Assembly: GCA_019241285.1 (NCBI GenBank)
Contig: JAFAXD010000214.1
Coordinates: 1 to 36,990, forward strand
Reading direction: 5' to 3'
From: Xanthobacteraceae bacterium
Lineage (GTDB): Bacteria > Pseudomonadota > Alphaproteobacteria > Rhizobiales > Xanthobacteraceae
DNA length: 36,990 nt
Shown: positions 1-8,547 of the stretch, piece after piece
How the letters are laid out: each line of letters starts with the position of its first letter
Numbering within the stretch: position 1 is the first letter of the stretch
Position numbers and translations under genes: made by a program
The notes under the pieces: generated by a model
Databases searched by the model: none
Seen by the model: only the letters and a program-made list of their open reading frames with translations
What the model was told of the DNA's origin: nothing

Positions 1-164
1 TATGGCCAAAATGGCCGATCCGAAGATCCTCGACATGGCGTATACCCCTTGTCGCGCGCTTTGAAACTCTGCCCCACACGCGACTTCTCTTGGGTGTAGT
101 TGGCACCATGCAGGAGTGATTTGCCGTGACCGCTGTCACAAATGAGCGCTTTGTCCATAAGTAG

Positions 165-193
165 TTGATTTAACTTACTGCTTTCCGTATGGC
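165..193 (+). promoter_or_regulatory. candidate sigma-70 promoter of the coaD operon
   Basis: TTGATT (165-170), a 17-base spacer and TATGGC (188-193) resemble -35 and -10 boxes, placing a transcription start near base 200, about 65 bases before the preferred coaD start codon. The stretch from 1 to 164 holds no gene that I recognise. The match is only moderate at the -10 box. Confidence 0.3.
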
Positions 194-265
194 TTCGAAC
201 CAATGCGGGTGACGGCTACGGTCGCGGCGCCTTGCAGCCACGACCGGTGCAGGCTAGACCCGGTC

Positions 266-784
266 ATGGCCCGCATCGCTCTTTATGCCGGTTCGTTCGA
301 TCCGGTCACCAATGGACACCTCGACGTCATGCGCCAAGCCGCGCACTTGGCGGAACGGCTCGTATGCGCGGTCGGTGTGCACCCTGGCAAGACGCCGCTG
401 TTCTCGGCCGATGAGCGGCTCGCCATGCTCGAGGAGACGGCGAGCGAGGTGCTCGGTAAAGCCGGCTGCGAGCTCAAATGTGTCACCTTCGATGACCTTG
501 TGGTTTCGGCTGCGCGACGCGTGGGCGCGACCCTGCTCATTCGCGGGCTGCGTGATGACACCGACTTCAACTATGAGATGACCATGGCCGGGATGAACGC
601 CGCCATGGCGCCGGACGTACAGACCGTATTTCTGCCAGCGTCCTCGGTGGTTCGCCCGATCACTGCCACCTTGGTGCGGCAGATCGCGAGCATGGGTGGC
701 GACATCGGCTTGTTCGTGCCGCAGCCGGTCGTGGCGCGGCTCAAACAGAAATTCCCCGGTGTGACCGGGCGGAAAAACCCTTAG
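266..784 (+). CDS. coaD: phosphopantetheine adenylyltransferase
   Basis: Catalyses the penultimate step of coenzyme A synthesis, transfer of AMP from ATP to 4'-phosphopantetheine, in the cytosol. The protein opens with the nucleotidyltransferase phosphate-binding signature [10 protein letters not shown] (residues 9-18, with the TNGH form of the HxGH motif), and carries the family block [18 protein letters not shown] and the C-terminal [15 protein letters not shown] segment that replaces the usual ISSxxVR motif. An in-frame ATG exists at 203, but it adds 21 residues before the conserved strand; the ATG at 266 gives 172 residues, close to the usual 160-170. It heads a tightly packed operon: the next gene starts 10 bases after its stop. 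The order coaD, cyclophilins, queA, tgt is familiar from Bradyrhizobium relatives (recalled, not searched). Confidence 0.95.
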   Translation: MARIALYAGSFDPVTNGHLDVMRQAAHLAERLVCAVGVHPGKTPLFSADERLAMLEETASEVLGKAGCELKCVTFDDLVVSAARRVGATLLIRGLRDDTDFNYEMTMAGMNAAMAPDVQTVFLPASSVVRPITATLVRQIASMGGDIGLFVPQPVVARLKQKFPGVTGRKNP

Positions 785-794
785 AGGAGTTTTC

Positions 795-1406
795 ATGATC
801 CGCAATCTGATCGCTTTGGCCGTGCTCATGTGCGTTGCGCCGGCGCTGGCGCAGCAAACCGCGCCCGCACCTGCAGCCCCGCCGCCGCAAGCAAAGCCGG
901 CGCAGGCTGCGCTTCCTAAAGGCGTTGACCCGCAGAATGCGATTTTCCTCGATACCAAATACGGGCGCATCGTCATCAAGCTGCGGCCGGACCTGGCCCC
1001 CAAGCACGTGGAGCGGATCAAGCAGCTCGCGCGCGAAAAGTTCTATGATAACGTTCCCTTCCATCGGGTGATCGCCGGGTTCATGGCGCAGACCGGCGAT
1101 GGCCAGAACGGTGACGGGACTGGTGGTTCCAAGTATCCCAATCTCCCGGCGGAGTTTTCGGATGTTCCCTACAAGCGCGGCATTGTCGGGATGGCGCGGA
1201 CGTCCGATCCGAACTCGGCCAACAGCCAGTTCTTCATCATGCTGGCCGAGAACCCGGGTCTGAACAGCAAATACACGGTGGTCGGCGAGGTGGTGTCCGG
1301 CATGGATGTCGTCGACAAGATCAAGAAAGGCCCCGAGTCACAAAACGGCGCGGTCACCAATCCTGATAAGATCACGCACATGCAGGTGGCCGCCGACGCA
1401 AAGTAA
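795..1406 (+). CDS. exported cyclophilin-type peptidyl-prolyl cis-trans isomerase
   Basis: A 203-residue cyclophilin that should act on proline bonds of proteins in the periplasm. Residues 1-20 form a clear Sec signal peptide ending ALA-QQ, followed by an Ala/Pro-rich linker to about residue 45. The catalytic domain then shows PFHRVIAGFMAQTGDG (active-site Arg in FHR and the FMAQTGD block) and NSQFFIM. GAGGAG-like sequence (784-789) lies just before the ATG. It is the exported partner of the cytosolic cyclophilin encoded at 1993, and the two are separated by one small gene; a gene duplication is the likely origin. The next start codon is 3 bases after this stop, so the genes are co-transcribed. 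Confidence 0.93.
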   Translation: MIRNLIALAVLMCVAPALAQQTAPAPAAPPPQAKPAQAALPKGVDPQNAIFLDTKYGRIVIKLRPDLAPKHVERIKQLAREKFYDNVPFHRVIAGFMAQTGDGQNGDGTGGSKYPNLPAEFSDVPYKRGIVGMARTSDPNSANSQFFIMLAENPGLNSKYTVVGEVVSGMDVVDKIKKGPESQNGAVTNPDKITHMQVAADAK

Positions 1407-1409
1407 CGA

Positions 1410-2006
1410 ATGCGACAGACGCTCTATTGGCTCGTGATATGTGCCCTGATCCTGCCGGCAGCCTTGCCGGCGGAGCCGGCGCACGCCGCGTGCCGCCCGT
1501 TCGACCCGCGTTGCGTTCCGTCTGTTCTCGACCGGCATCCATTCGAGCCGACGGTGTGCAGCGTGTTTCAGCGTTTTCCGTGTGTCCCGCGCTGGCCGGG
1601 AACATTGGGCGAGGATTTGCTGCTGACCATTCAGAGCAGCAAGATCGGCGAGTATGCCAAGCCGGACCACGACCTCAACACGATCTCCGACCTTTTTGCG
1701 GCGCTGCGTTCATGTTGGCAGCCGCCGGATGGGGACAATGCATCCCCGGGTACGCAGATGACCATCCGCATGAGCTTCAAGCGCGACGGCGAAGTGTTTG
1801 GGCAACCGCGCGTCACTTATTCGACACGGGGGATTTCCAAAGAGACACGCGCGACCTACCACGACGCAATCGTCGCCGCGATCACGCGCTGCGCCCCGCT
1901 GCAGCTCACCAAGGGCCTGGGCGGGGCAATCGCCGGACGTCCGATCAACATCCGCTACGTCGATGATCGTGGCGACAAACAAGGACAACTCAATGACCAG
2001 CACTGA
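1410..2006 (+). CDS. exported protein of unknown function between two cyclophilins
   Basis: I do not recognise a family with certainty. The 198-residue product begins with a signal peptide (about residues 1-26, ending AHA before ACRPF), then has a Cys-rich segment (CRPFDPRC, CSVFQRFPC) suggestive of disulfides in the periplasm, and a C-terminal half (about 85-185: MTIRMSFKRDGEVFG, then AIVAAITRCAPLQL) that resembles the small beta-alpha-beta fold of TonB C-terminal-like domains, as an impression only. It starts 3 bases after the exported cyclophilin and its last 14 bases overlap the start of the next cyclophilin in another frame, so translation is probably coupled. A role as client or helper of the exported isomerase is conceivable but unproven. 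Confidence 0.75.
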   Translation: MRQTLYWLVICALILPAALPAEPAHAACRPFDPRCVPSVLDRHPFEPTVCSVFQRFPCVPRWPGTLGEDLLLTIQSSKIGEYAKPDHDLNTISDLFAALRSCWQPPDGDNASPGTQMTIRMSFKRDGEVFGQPRVTYSTRGISKETRATYHDAIVAAITRCAPLQLTKGLGGAIAGRPINIRYVDDRGDKQGQLNDQH

Positions 2007-2451
2007 CAACACGCTCGTCCTCGATACCACGCAGGGCCGCGTCACCATTGCGATGCGACCCGACCTTGCACCCAATCACGTCGCCCGCATCAAGGAGCTG
2101 GTGCGGCAGGGCTTCTACAATGGGATCGTGTTCCATCGTGTGATCGACGGCTTCATGGCGCAGACCGGGTGCCCGCAGGGCACCGGCACCGGCGGCTCGG
2201 GCAAGAAGCTCAAGGCCGAGTTCAACAAGGAGAAGCACGTGCGCGGCACCGTATCGATGGCGCGCGCCGCCAATCCGGATTCCGGCGACAGCCAGTTTTT
2301 CATCTGCTTTGCAGATGCGCCTTTCCTCAACGGCCAATACACGGTTTGGGGCCAGGTGACCGAAGGCATGGAGAACGTCGACAAGATCAAGCGCGGCGAG
2401 CCGGTGATCAATCCGGACAAGATCGTCAAAGCAGAGATTGTCGAGCACTAA
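1993..2451 (+). CDS. ppiB: cytosolic cyclophilin-type peptidyl-prolyl cis-trans isomerase
   Basis: A 152-residue single-domain cyclophilin with no signal peptide, the size of E. coli PpiB. It carries VFHRVIDGFMAQTGCPQGTGTGG, with the catalytic FHR Arg and FMAQTG, then DSQFFICFADAPFLNGQYTVWGQV, the usual ligand-binding loop. The reading frame is open further upstream to 1798, but that part overlaps the preceding gene and shows no cyclophilin similarity; the ATG at 1993 gives a complete domain preceded by an AAGGAC-like ribosome site. It overlaps the end of the upstream gene by 14 bases. Confidence 0.93.
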   Translation: MTSTDNTLVLDTTQGRVTIAMRPDLAPNHVARIKELVRQGFYNGIVFHRVIDGFMAQTGCPQGTGTGGSGKKLKAEFNKEKHVRGTVSMARAANPDSGDSQFFICFADAPFLNGQYTVWGQVTEGMENVDKIKRGEPVINPDKIVKAEIVEH

Positions 2452-2526
2452 TCCTCACTCGGGAGGTCAGGAAGGCGATTCGGAGCGGTCTTCCTCACTC
2501 CTGAATGCCTGATACCTGATCCTGTC

Positions 2527-3603
2527 ATGCGTTCCGATCTGTTTGACTTCGAACTTCCGCCGGAGCGCATCGCGTTGCGGCCGGCGGAGCCGCGCGACTC
2601 GGCCCGCATGCTTATGGTACGCCCTGGCGGCGCGCCGGAGATTGCAGATCACACCGTCGCCGAGTTGCCCGCGTTGCTGCGGCCCGGCGATCAGATCGTC
2701 GTCAACGACACCAAGGTAATCCCCGCTCAGCTTTCGGGGCGGCGTGTCTCGCGCGGGAGCGAAGCCCGCGTCGACGTGACGTTGATCAAGAGGCTCGACG
2801 GCTCGCGCTGGCGCGCGCTCGCCAAAGGCGCCCGCAAACTTGCGGTCGGCGACGTGGTCCGGTTCGGCGAAGAGGGCAAGGTTTGTTTCCTGAGCGAACT
2901 CGATGCCACGGTGGAAGACAAAGGCGAGGAGGGCGAGATCACGCTCTCCTTCGCGTTTCATGGACCGGTGCTCGATCAGGCCATTGAGGAACGCGGCGAG
3001 ATGCCGTTGCCGCCCTATATCGCGGGGCGCCGACCCGCCGACGAACGTGATCGCACGGATTATCAGACATTGTTTGCACGTGAGGAGGGGGCGGTTGCGG
3101 CGCCGACCGCCGGCCTGCATTTCACGCCAGCCCTGGTGGCCGCGCTGGCCGCGCGCGAGATCGCCATCCGTGAGGTGACGCTGCATGTCGGTGCCGGCAC
3201 CTTTCTCCCGGTTAAGGCCGAGGATACCGAGCAACACAAGATGCATGCCGAGTGGGGCACGATCGACGCGGTGACCGCCGATACGCTCAACACCGCCCGC
3301 CGCAACGGTGGGCGCATCGTGGCGCTCGGTAGCACCTCGTTGCGGTTGCTCGAGAGCGCCGCGACGGAAGACGGCACCGTACACCCGTTTGCCCGCGAAA
3401 CTTCGATCTTCATCACGCCAGGCTATCGTTTCCGCGCCGTCGATGTGATGATGACCAACTTCCATCTCCCGCGCTCGACCTTGTTCATGCTGGTCGCGGC
3501 GTTTTGCGGCCTGGATGTCATGAAGCGCGCCTATGCGCATGCGATCGCGCAGGGCTATCGGTTCTACTCTTACGGCGACGCCAGCCTGCTGTTTCGGGCC
3601 TAG
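2527..3603 (+). CDS. queA: tRNA preQ1(34) S-adenosylmethionine ribosyltransferase-isomerase
   Basis: Transfers and isomerises the ribosyl moiety of S-adenosylmethionine onto preQ1 at position 34 of tRNAs with GUN anticodons, giving epoxyqueuosine. The 358-residue protein begins [28 protein letters not shown], shows [16 protein letters not shown], the [22 protein letters not shown] block, the [10 protein letters not shown] motif and the C-terminal [17 protein letters not shown] and [13 protein letters not shown], all typical of QueA. Length is normal for the family. A 75-base gap separates it from ppiB, and no strong Shine-Dalgarno site is visible before the ATG. The tgt gene, which acts one step earlier in the same pathway, begins 11 bases after its stop. 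Confidence 0.97.
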   Translation: MRSDLFDFELPPERIALRPAEPRDSARMLMVRPGGAPEIADHTVAELPALLRPGDQIVVNDTKVIPAQLSGRRVSRGSEARVDVTLIKRLDGSRWRALAKGARKLAVGDVVRFGEEGKVCFLSELDATVEDKGEEGEITLSFAFHGPVLDQAIEERGEMPLPPYIAGRRPADERDRTDYQTLFAREEGAVAAPTAGLHFTPALVAALAAREIAIREVTLHVGAGTFLPVKAEDTEQHKMHAEWGTIDAVTADTLNTARRNGGRIVALGSTSLRLLESAATEDGTVHPFARETSIFITPGYRFRAVDVMMTNFHLPRSTLFMLVAAFCGLDVMKRAYAHAIAQGYRFYSYGDASLLFRA

Positions 3604-3614
3604 TTTGCACAGAC

Positions 3615-4745
3615 ATGTCAGACCGCTTCTCGTTCCGATTGATCGCCCGTGACGGCGCCGCCCGGCTGGGCGAGATCACAACTCCGCACGGCCGGATTAC
3701 GACGCCGGCGTTCATGCCAGTCGGAACGCAGGCCGCAATGAAGGCCGTGTTGTGGCGCGACGTACGCGAGAGCGGCGCCGAGATCGTGCTGGCAAACACC
3801 TATCACCTCATGTTGCGTCCCGGCGCAGAGCGCATCGCGGCTCTCGGCGGGCTGCACGCATTTTCGGGTTGGACAGGTCCGATCCTGACCGACTCCGGAG
3901 GCTTTCAGGTCATGTCGCTCGCGCCGCTACGCAGCGTCGACGAGAAGGCCGTGACCTTCCGCTCGCATATCGATGGAGCAACCGTCGTGCTTACGCCGGA
4001 GCGGGCAGTCGAGATCCAGCGCCTGCTTGGTTCCGACATCGCCATGCAGCTCGATGAATGCATCGCGCTTCCCGCCTCGCCTGAGGATATTGCGCGGGCC
4101 ATGCGGCTTTCGCTCACCTGGGCCGAGCGCTGCAAGGCTGTGTTTGACGGGTCGCGCGGGGGCGCCCTGTTTGGGATTGTGCAGGGCGGCGACATCGATC
4201 GGCTGCGCATCGACAGCGCGCGCGCGCTCGTCGGCATCGGGTTTCATGGCTACGCCATCGGAGGGCTTGCCGTGGGCGAGCCGCAAGCCGTGATGCTGCG
4301 GGTGATCGGCGAGGTCGTGCCGCACCTCCCGGAGGATCGCCCGCGCTACCTGATGGGCGTAGGCACGCCCGATGATCTATTGGAGTCCGTGGCGCGCGGC
4401 ATCGACATGTTCGACTGCGTAATGCCCACCCGCAATGGTCGCCATGGCATGGCCTTTACGCGCTTCGGTCCGATCAATTTGCGCAACGCCCGCCATGGCG
4501 ATGACCCGCGCCCGCTCGACGAGCAGAGTCGTTGTCCGGCAGCGCGAGATTTCTCGCGCGCCTATCTGCACCATCTGGTGCGCGCCAATGAGACACTCGG
4601 GGCCATGCTGTTGAGCATGGTCAACCTCTACTACTATCAAGATCTGATGCGCGGCGCCCGAGCCGCCGTGGCGGAGCGCCGGTTCGGCGATTTCTGCGCC
4701 GAGACTCGCGCGGGTTGGGCAGGCGGCGACCTGCCGCCGTTGTGA
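3615..4745 (+). CDS. tgt: queuine/preQ1 tRNA-ribosyltransferase with degenerate zinc site
   Basis: Exchanges guanine-34 of target tRNAs for preQ1. The 376-residue TIM-barrel protein has [22 protein letters not shown] (Asp93), GIVQGG, and the nucleophile region [15 protein letters not shown] (Asp264). An ATG-less extension open from 3504 overlaps queA and is not family-like; the ATG at 3615 gives the canonical N-terminus. Odd: the family zinc ligands (Cys, Cys, Cys, His at offsets 0, 2, 5, 31 in the structurally known Zymomonas enzyme) are here Ser305, Cys307, Ala310 and Val336, so only one ligand remains. The surrounding sequence ([24 protein letters not shown]) is intact, so this is not a frameshift. 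The protein may fold without zinc; whether this is general in relatives I cannot check. Confidence 0.95.
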   Translation: MSDRFSFRLIARDGAARLGEITTPHGRITTPAFMPVGTQAAMKAVLWRDVRESGAEIVLANTYHLMLRPGAERIAALGGLHAFSGWTGPILTDSGGFQVMSLAPLRSVDEKAVTFRSHIDGATVVLTPERAVEIQRLLGSDIAMQLDECIALPASPEDIARAMRLSLTWAERCKAVFDGSRGGALFGIVQGGDIDRLRIDSARALVGIGFHGYAIGGLAVGEPQAVMLRVIGEVVPHLPEDRPRYLMGVGTPDDLLESVARGIDMFDCVMPTRNGRHGMAFTRFGPINLRNARHGDDPRPLDEQSRCPAARDFSRAYLHHLVRANETLGAMLLSMVNLYYYQDLMRGARAAVAERRFGDFCAETRAGWAGGDLPPL

Positions 4746-4749
4746 GCGC

Positions 4750-5394
4750 ATGAACTGGTCCGAGCCGGTCGATTTGTACTGCGAGCGCGTCGGCACTGGC
4801 TTTTGGGCCGAGCCGGTCAATGCACTCACCAATGCGGCGTTCCTAGTGGCCGCAGCGATTGCGTTCGTGCGTTGGTGGCGCGCTGGGGGGCGCGACTGGC
4901 CGACCTTGGCGTTGATTGTCGTGCTGGTCGCGGTCGGCTTCGGCTCGTTCGCGTTTCACACGCTGGCAACTCGCGGCGCGGTTTATCTCGACGTGGTCCC
5001 AATCGCGGTCTTCATTTATGGCTATCTGCTGCTCGCGCTTAGGCGCTTCCTGGCGCTGCCATGGCGGGCAACCATCGAGCTCTTGGTCGTCTTCTTTGCG
5101 GCCTCGCGTGTGCTGCCGCAACTCGCTGGCTCGGGCGCGCTCAATGGATCGCTGGACTATCTCCCCGCGTTGGCCGCCATGCTGATCCTGGTCTGGTTCG
5201 TGCCATCAAAGGTGCGTCCAGCCATCTGGCTTGCTGCGATCTTGTTCTTAGTATCACTCGCCTTGCGCACCATGGATCAAGCCGTCTGCGCTGCGTTCCC
5301 GCTCGGGACGCATTTTATCTGGCACCTGCTCAACGCCGCAGTGTTGTTGGTGTTGTTGGACGCCGCCATTTCAGCCAGCGTTGAAGCCCGGTGA
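4750..5394 (+). CDS. membrane alkaline ceramidase-like hydrolase (CREST superfamily)
   Basis: A 214-residue integral membrane protein with about seven hydrophobic segments, belonging to the ceramidase/CREST family of intramembrane metal-dependent amide hydrolases. Ser66, His70 and Asp81 (GSFAFH...YLD) and His188/His192 (GTHFIWH) keep the exact spacing of the catalytic zinc site known from human ACER3 (Ser77, His81, Asp92, His217, His221). The N-terminus VDLYCER...WAEPVN resembles the calcium-binding start of that enzyme. The natural substrate in bacteria is unclear; an N-acyl lipid in the inner membrane is the likely kind. It starts 4 bases after tgt and is therefore read from the queuosine operon, with no obvious biochemical link. 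It ends 1 base from the convergent isochorismatase-like gene. Confidence 0.85.
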   Translation: MNWSEPVDLYCERVGTGFWAEPVNALTNAAFLVAAAIAFVRWWRAGGRDWPTLALIVVLVAVGFGSFAFHTLATRGAVYLDVVPIAVFIYGYLLLALRRFLALPWRATIELLVVFFAASRVLPQLAGSGALNGSLDYLPALAAMLILVWFVPSKVRPAIWLAAILFLVSLALRTMDQAVCAAFPLGTHFIWHLLNAAVLLVLLDAAISASVEAR

Positions 5395-5395
5395 A

Positions 5396-6094
5396 CTAAG
5401 CTCGCTTCGCCGCGGGCTGCGCTGCCGTCAGCAAGCCGATCATCTCGTCTGTCGAACGCACGTCGCCGAACGTCTGGATGAAATTCACCAGCGTGGCCAT
5501 GTGCTCTTCGTCGCTGCGGGCCGCATTCGCGTCAGACACCATGAAGGTCTTGAAATCGAGCATGGCCGCGTCGCGCGCGGACGATTCGCAGCACACATTC
5601 GTCAGTGTTCCCACGATGATTACGGTATCGATTCCGCGCTCCCGCAGCTCGTTGCCGAGACTGCTCGCGCTCGGCAGGAATGCGCTGTAGCGGTTCTTGG
5701 CAACAAACAGATCGCCCTCGGCGGGCTCCATCTCCGGCCAAAGCGCATGCCCTTCGCTGCCGGGTTGGATCTGGGCAAAGGTTCGCTCCGCCACGGCCGG
5801 GCTGAGCAAATTGTCCAGCACCAGGGCCCACTCGTGCCAGCGCGCGATTGCCATCTGGACCCAGACGACAGTGCCGCCGGCAGCGCGGGTGGCACGCGCC
5901 AGGCGATTGATGTTGGGCACGATCTCGCGTGCGGCCGCGACCTCGACCGCTGCGCCCTTGGCGCAGAACACGTTCTGCATATCAACGACGACCAGGGCGC
6001 TCTTGCGCGGATCGACGGCCTCGAAGCCATGCAGGCGGCCGCGGCGGAAGACGATGCGGTCGATCACGTGGGCGGGCAGTTGGGTCGGGTGCAT
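5396..6094 (-). CDS. isochorismatase-family cysteine hydrolase (last gene of the catabolic operon)
   Basis: A 232-residue alpha/beta hydrolase of the isochorismatase-like family, members of which hydrolyse amides, ureas or the vinyl ether of isochorismate. The expected catalytic triad is visible: Asp38 in VVVDMQNVFC, Lys133 in VAKNRYSAF and Cys168 in TNVCCESSARD. The start at 6094 is preferred over the frame's earlier start at 6148 because GGAG lies 6 bases before it and the longer form would overlap the upstream gene. It follows the FAD oxidoreductase by 26 bases. A paralogue lies at 29149-29901, with the same motifs and a shared RERGIDTV block. Absence of an adjacent isochorismate pathway argues for an amidohydrolase role; the substrate is unknown. 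Confidence 0.88.
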   Translation of the reverse strand: MHPTQLPAHVIDRIVFRRGRLHGFEAVDPRKSALVVVDMQNVFCAKGAAVEVAAAREIVPNINRLARATRAAGGTVVWVQMAIARWHEWALVLDNLLSPAVAERTFAQIQPGSEGHALWPEMEPAEGDLFVAKNRYSAFLPSASSLGNELRERGIDTVIIVGTLTNVCCESSARDAAMLDFKTFMVSDANAARSDEEHMATLVNFIQTFGDVRSTDEMIGLLTAAQPAAKRA

Positions 6095-6120
6095 GCGAGT
6101 CTCCTTCGCTGGCGCACAGT

Positions 6121-7713
6121 CTAGACCGCCATGGCCTGCGAAATCCAATCGGCCTTGACGCCAAGGTCAGCCAATAAGACTTGCGCCGCGTTGTAGGCAG
6201 GCAAGCCCGTGATGTTGCCGCCGGGATGACTGCTTGAGCCGCACAGATAGAGGCCAGGGATATGGGTGCGATAGGTCCCGGCGCCCCGGAACGGTCGATC
6301 ATAGCCAATCTGGCCGTTGCTGAAGGCGCCGACCAGCAAATCGCCGTCGCGCATGTTCGGCAAGCTGCGCTCGGTGTCGAGCGGCGTGCGCACGAATTGT
6401 GAGAGCACGGTGTCGCGCAGGTTGGGCGCGTACTGCCGCCAAAGCTCCAGCATAGCCTCGCCGTGTCCGGCGCCTGCGCGATCCCACGTCTGGGGATCGC
6501 CATGCAGATGGTACGGCAGCTTCTCCCACATGAAAGCGGTGTGCCGGTTCGCCGGCGCCTGGCTCGGATCGAACAGGGTCGGGGAGGCGCCCCACATCAC
6601 TGTAGGGGGAATCGTGCCGGCTTCGTGATGGCGAACGATGTCCAGAAACTGATCCACGTGATCGAGCCCAAGGATCACCATGAAGGCGCGATCAAGCTCC
6701 GGGTGATTGGCGCGCGCTGCGTAGCGGGGCGGCTCTGTCAGATTGAGATTGAGCGCGAACAACGGTGCGAGCAGGTTGTATTGGAAGCGCGCGACCTGAT
6801 CGCGAATGCCGCGCGGAAGGAGCGAGTCATCAAGCAGATCGAGAAATGTTTGGTATGGATTGAGCGAGGACGCGATAAACGAACGGGCGCGGAACATTTC
6901 ACCCTCGGCGGTTTCGACGCCGACCGCGCGCCCGTTCTCGACCAGGATGCGCTTGGGCTGCGTGAGTAGCCGGATCTCCCCGCCGGACGCGCGCACGGCC
7001 GCTTCCAGGGCGCGCGCCAGGGCGGCACTGCCGCCGCGTGACATCTGCGCCTTGGCCGGGCTCGCCAGCAGGGCGGCGATGTGGTGGCCGAACCCGCGAA
7101 CGCGTAGATCTACCTCACGCAGGCCGTTGAAGAACAGCAATCCGGCCTGGACCGTCGGATGCTCGAATTCCTGATGTACGAATTCCAGCGGCGAGAGCGC
7201 GCTCACCTCCAGCAGCCGGCGGCCGGCAGCGCTTTGTTTGAGCAGCGCCTCACGGTCCTCGCGCGGACGCGGCGGCGAGCGTCCCTCGGGGATGAGAATA
7301 TCGCGCACGATCGGCACGAAATCCGTGTGCCAGCGCCGCAAGGTCTCGGCGTCGCGTTTGCTGAAGCCCGCAAACGACGCAATTGTGCGCTCGATGTCGG
7401 TCCACCATTCGAGCGCGCGTCCGTCGCGCGTGATCAGGGCGACATTGAGCTCAGGTTCGATATAGCGCGTGCCATGACGCTCGAGCTCGAGGTCGGCGTA
7501 CCAGGGCATGGTGGTGATGGCGCGCTGGAAGAACGCGTGGGTGTTGTGCAGGAATCCGGGGTGGCGCGGGTCTTCCAACGTCGCAAGTCCACCGCCGGCA
7601 ACCGCTTTGCGTTCAATCGCCAGTGTCTTGAAGCCGGCCTTGCCGAGATAGGCTTGCAGGATGAGGCCGTTGTGGCCGGCACCCAGGATGATGCCGTCAT
7701 AGGTATCCGTCAT
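6121..7713 (-). CDS. FAD-dependent oxidoreductase, phytoene-desaturase/PYROXD2-like
   Basis: A 530-residue flavoprotein with the N-terminal dinucleotide-binding fold GAGHNG (residues 11-16) and the C-terminal FAD-contact region of the CrtI/PYROXD2 family (GLYLCGSSSHPGGNITGLPAYNAAQVLL). The body matches the amino-oxidase/phytoene-desaturase type, and no carotenoid genes are nearby, so a role in oxidising the cluster's substrate is more likely than carotenoid synthesis. The start codon lies 3 bases after the TIM-barrel gene's stop. A weak ribosome site suggests coupled translation. Function inferred from family and context only. Confidence 0.85.
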   Translation of the reverse strand: MTDTYDGIILGAGHNGLILQAYLGKAGFKTLAIERKAVAGGGLATLEDPRHPGFLHNTHAFFQRAITTMPWYADLELERHGTRYIEPELNVALITRDGRALEWWTDIERTIASFAGFSKRDAETLRRWHTDFVPIVRDILIPEGRSPPRPREDREALLKQSAAGRRLLEVSALSPLEFVHQEFEHPTVQAGLLFFNGLREVDLRVRGFGHHIAALLASPAKAQMSRGGSAALARALEAAVRASGGEIRLLTQPKRILVENGRAVGVETAEGEMFRARSFIASSLNPYQTFLDLLDDSLLPRGIRDQVARFQYNLLAPLFALNLNLTEPPRYAARANHPELDRAFMVILGLDHVDQFLDIVRHHEAGTIPPTVMWGASPTLFDPSQAPANRHTAFMWEKLPYHLHGDPQTWDRAGAGHGEAMLELWRQYAPNLRDTVLSQFVRTPLDTERSLPNMRDGDLLVGAFSNGQIGYDRPFRGAGTYRTHIPGLYLCGSSSHPGGNITGLPAYNAAQVLLADLGVKADWISQAMAV

Positions 7714-7716
7714 GCA

Positions 7717-8547
7717 TCACACGAATTTGCGGTAACGCTCGATTGCGACCTGCAACACCTCGGCGGGATCGCGCTTCCACCAATTACGGGCAGAGAAGAT
7801 CTCGACGTCGCAGTGGCCGGCGTAACCTGCTTCTTCGACCATGGCACGGATGCCGCGCAGGTCGATGACGCCGTCGCCCATCATGCCGCGATCCTCGACC
7901 AGATCGGTGGTGGGAACGAGCCAGTCGCAGACATGATAGGTGAGGATGCGTCCGCGCGCGCGGTCGATAGCGGCCGGCAGTTCAGGATCCCACCACACGT
8001 GATAGACATCGACGACGACCCCGGTCCCCGCGCCAAGCTCGTCACAGAGATCGAGGGCCTGGTCGAGCGTATTGATGAGGCAGCGATCGGCCGCGGTCAT
8101 CGGATGCAACGGTTCGATCGCGAGCGGCATATTGGCGGCGCGCGCTTGCGGCAACATCGCCGCGATGCCATCCCGGATCTGTTCGCGCGCGCCTGCGATG
8201 TCCTTGGAACCGGCCGGCAGCCCGCCGGCGACCAGCACAAGGCAGCGCGCGCCGATCTCCGCCGCTTCGTCCACGGCGCGGCGGTTATCATCAATGGCCG
8301 CCTTGCGTCCGGCTGCATCGGCCGCCGTGAACATGCCGCCGCGGCAGAGACAGGTGACGGTCATCTGGTGCGCGCGCAACAGCTCGCGCGCCCGGCTGAC
8401 ACCGAGGTCCGCCAAGCCGTTACGCCATGGTGCGATGCCGGTAATACCGGCTCGCGCGCAGCCTTCGATTTGCTGATCGAGCGGCCACGATTTGATGGTG
8501 GCCGAATTGATCGCGAGCCAGCGCAGGTCGTCCGTGAGGTCGCGCAT
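7717..8547 (-). CDS. sugar phosphate isomerase/epimerase-like TIM barrel (AP endonuclease 2 / xylose isomerase fold)
   Basis: A 276-residue TIM barrel of the family that includes xylose-isomerase-like epimerases, IolE/IolI and tagatose epimerases. Candidate metal ligands are visible on successive strands: Glu in LAIEPLHP, Asp/His in VVVDVYHVWWD, His in TYHVCDW and Glu in CDVEIFS. Its ATG shares one base with the stop of the DUF993 gene (TGATG) and GAGGCG precedes it, so the two are translationally coupled. Together with the Gfo/Idh dehydrogenase it resembles the oxidation plus isomerisation/elimination pairs known from inositol, levoglucosan and glycoside catabolism. Exact reaction unknown. 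Confidence 0.88.
   Translation of the reverse strand: MRDLTDDLRWLAINSATIKSWPLDQQIEGCARAGITGIAPWRNGLADLGVSRARELLRAHQMTVTCLCRGGMFTAADAAGRKAAIDDNRRAVDEAAEIGARCLVLVAGGLPAGSKDIAGAREQIRDGIAAMLPQARAANMPLAIEPLHPMTAADRCLINTLDQALDLCDELGAGTGVVVDVYHVWWDPELPAAIDRARGRILTYHVCDWLVPTTDLVEDRGMMGDGVIDLRGIRAMVEEAGYAGHCDVEIFSARNWWKRDPAEVLQVAIERYRKFV

Noticed and set aside
2-64. Short frame beginning MAKMADPK near the left edge
   Set aside because: Only 20 codons before a stop, no family resemblance, and the left context is missing.
6121-7713. Carotenoid biosynthesis assignment of the CrtI-like protein
   Set aside because: No other carotenoid gene is nearby and the sequence is closer to the PYROXD2 type; the operon is catabolic.
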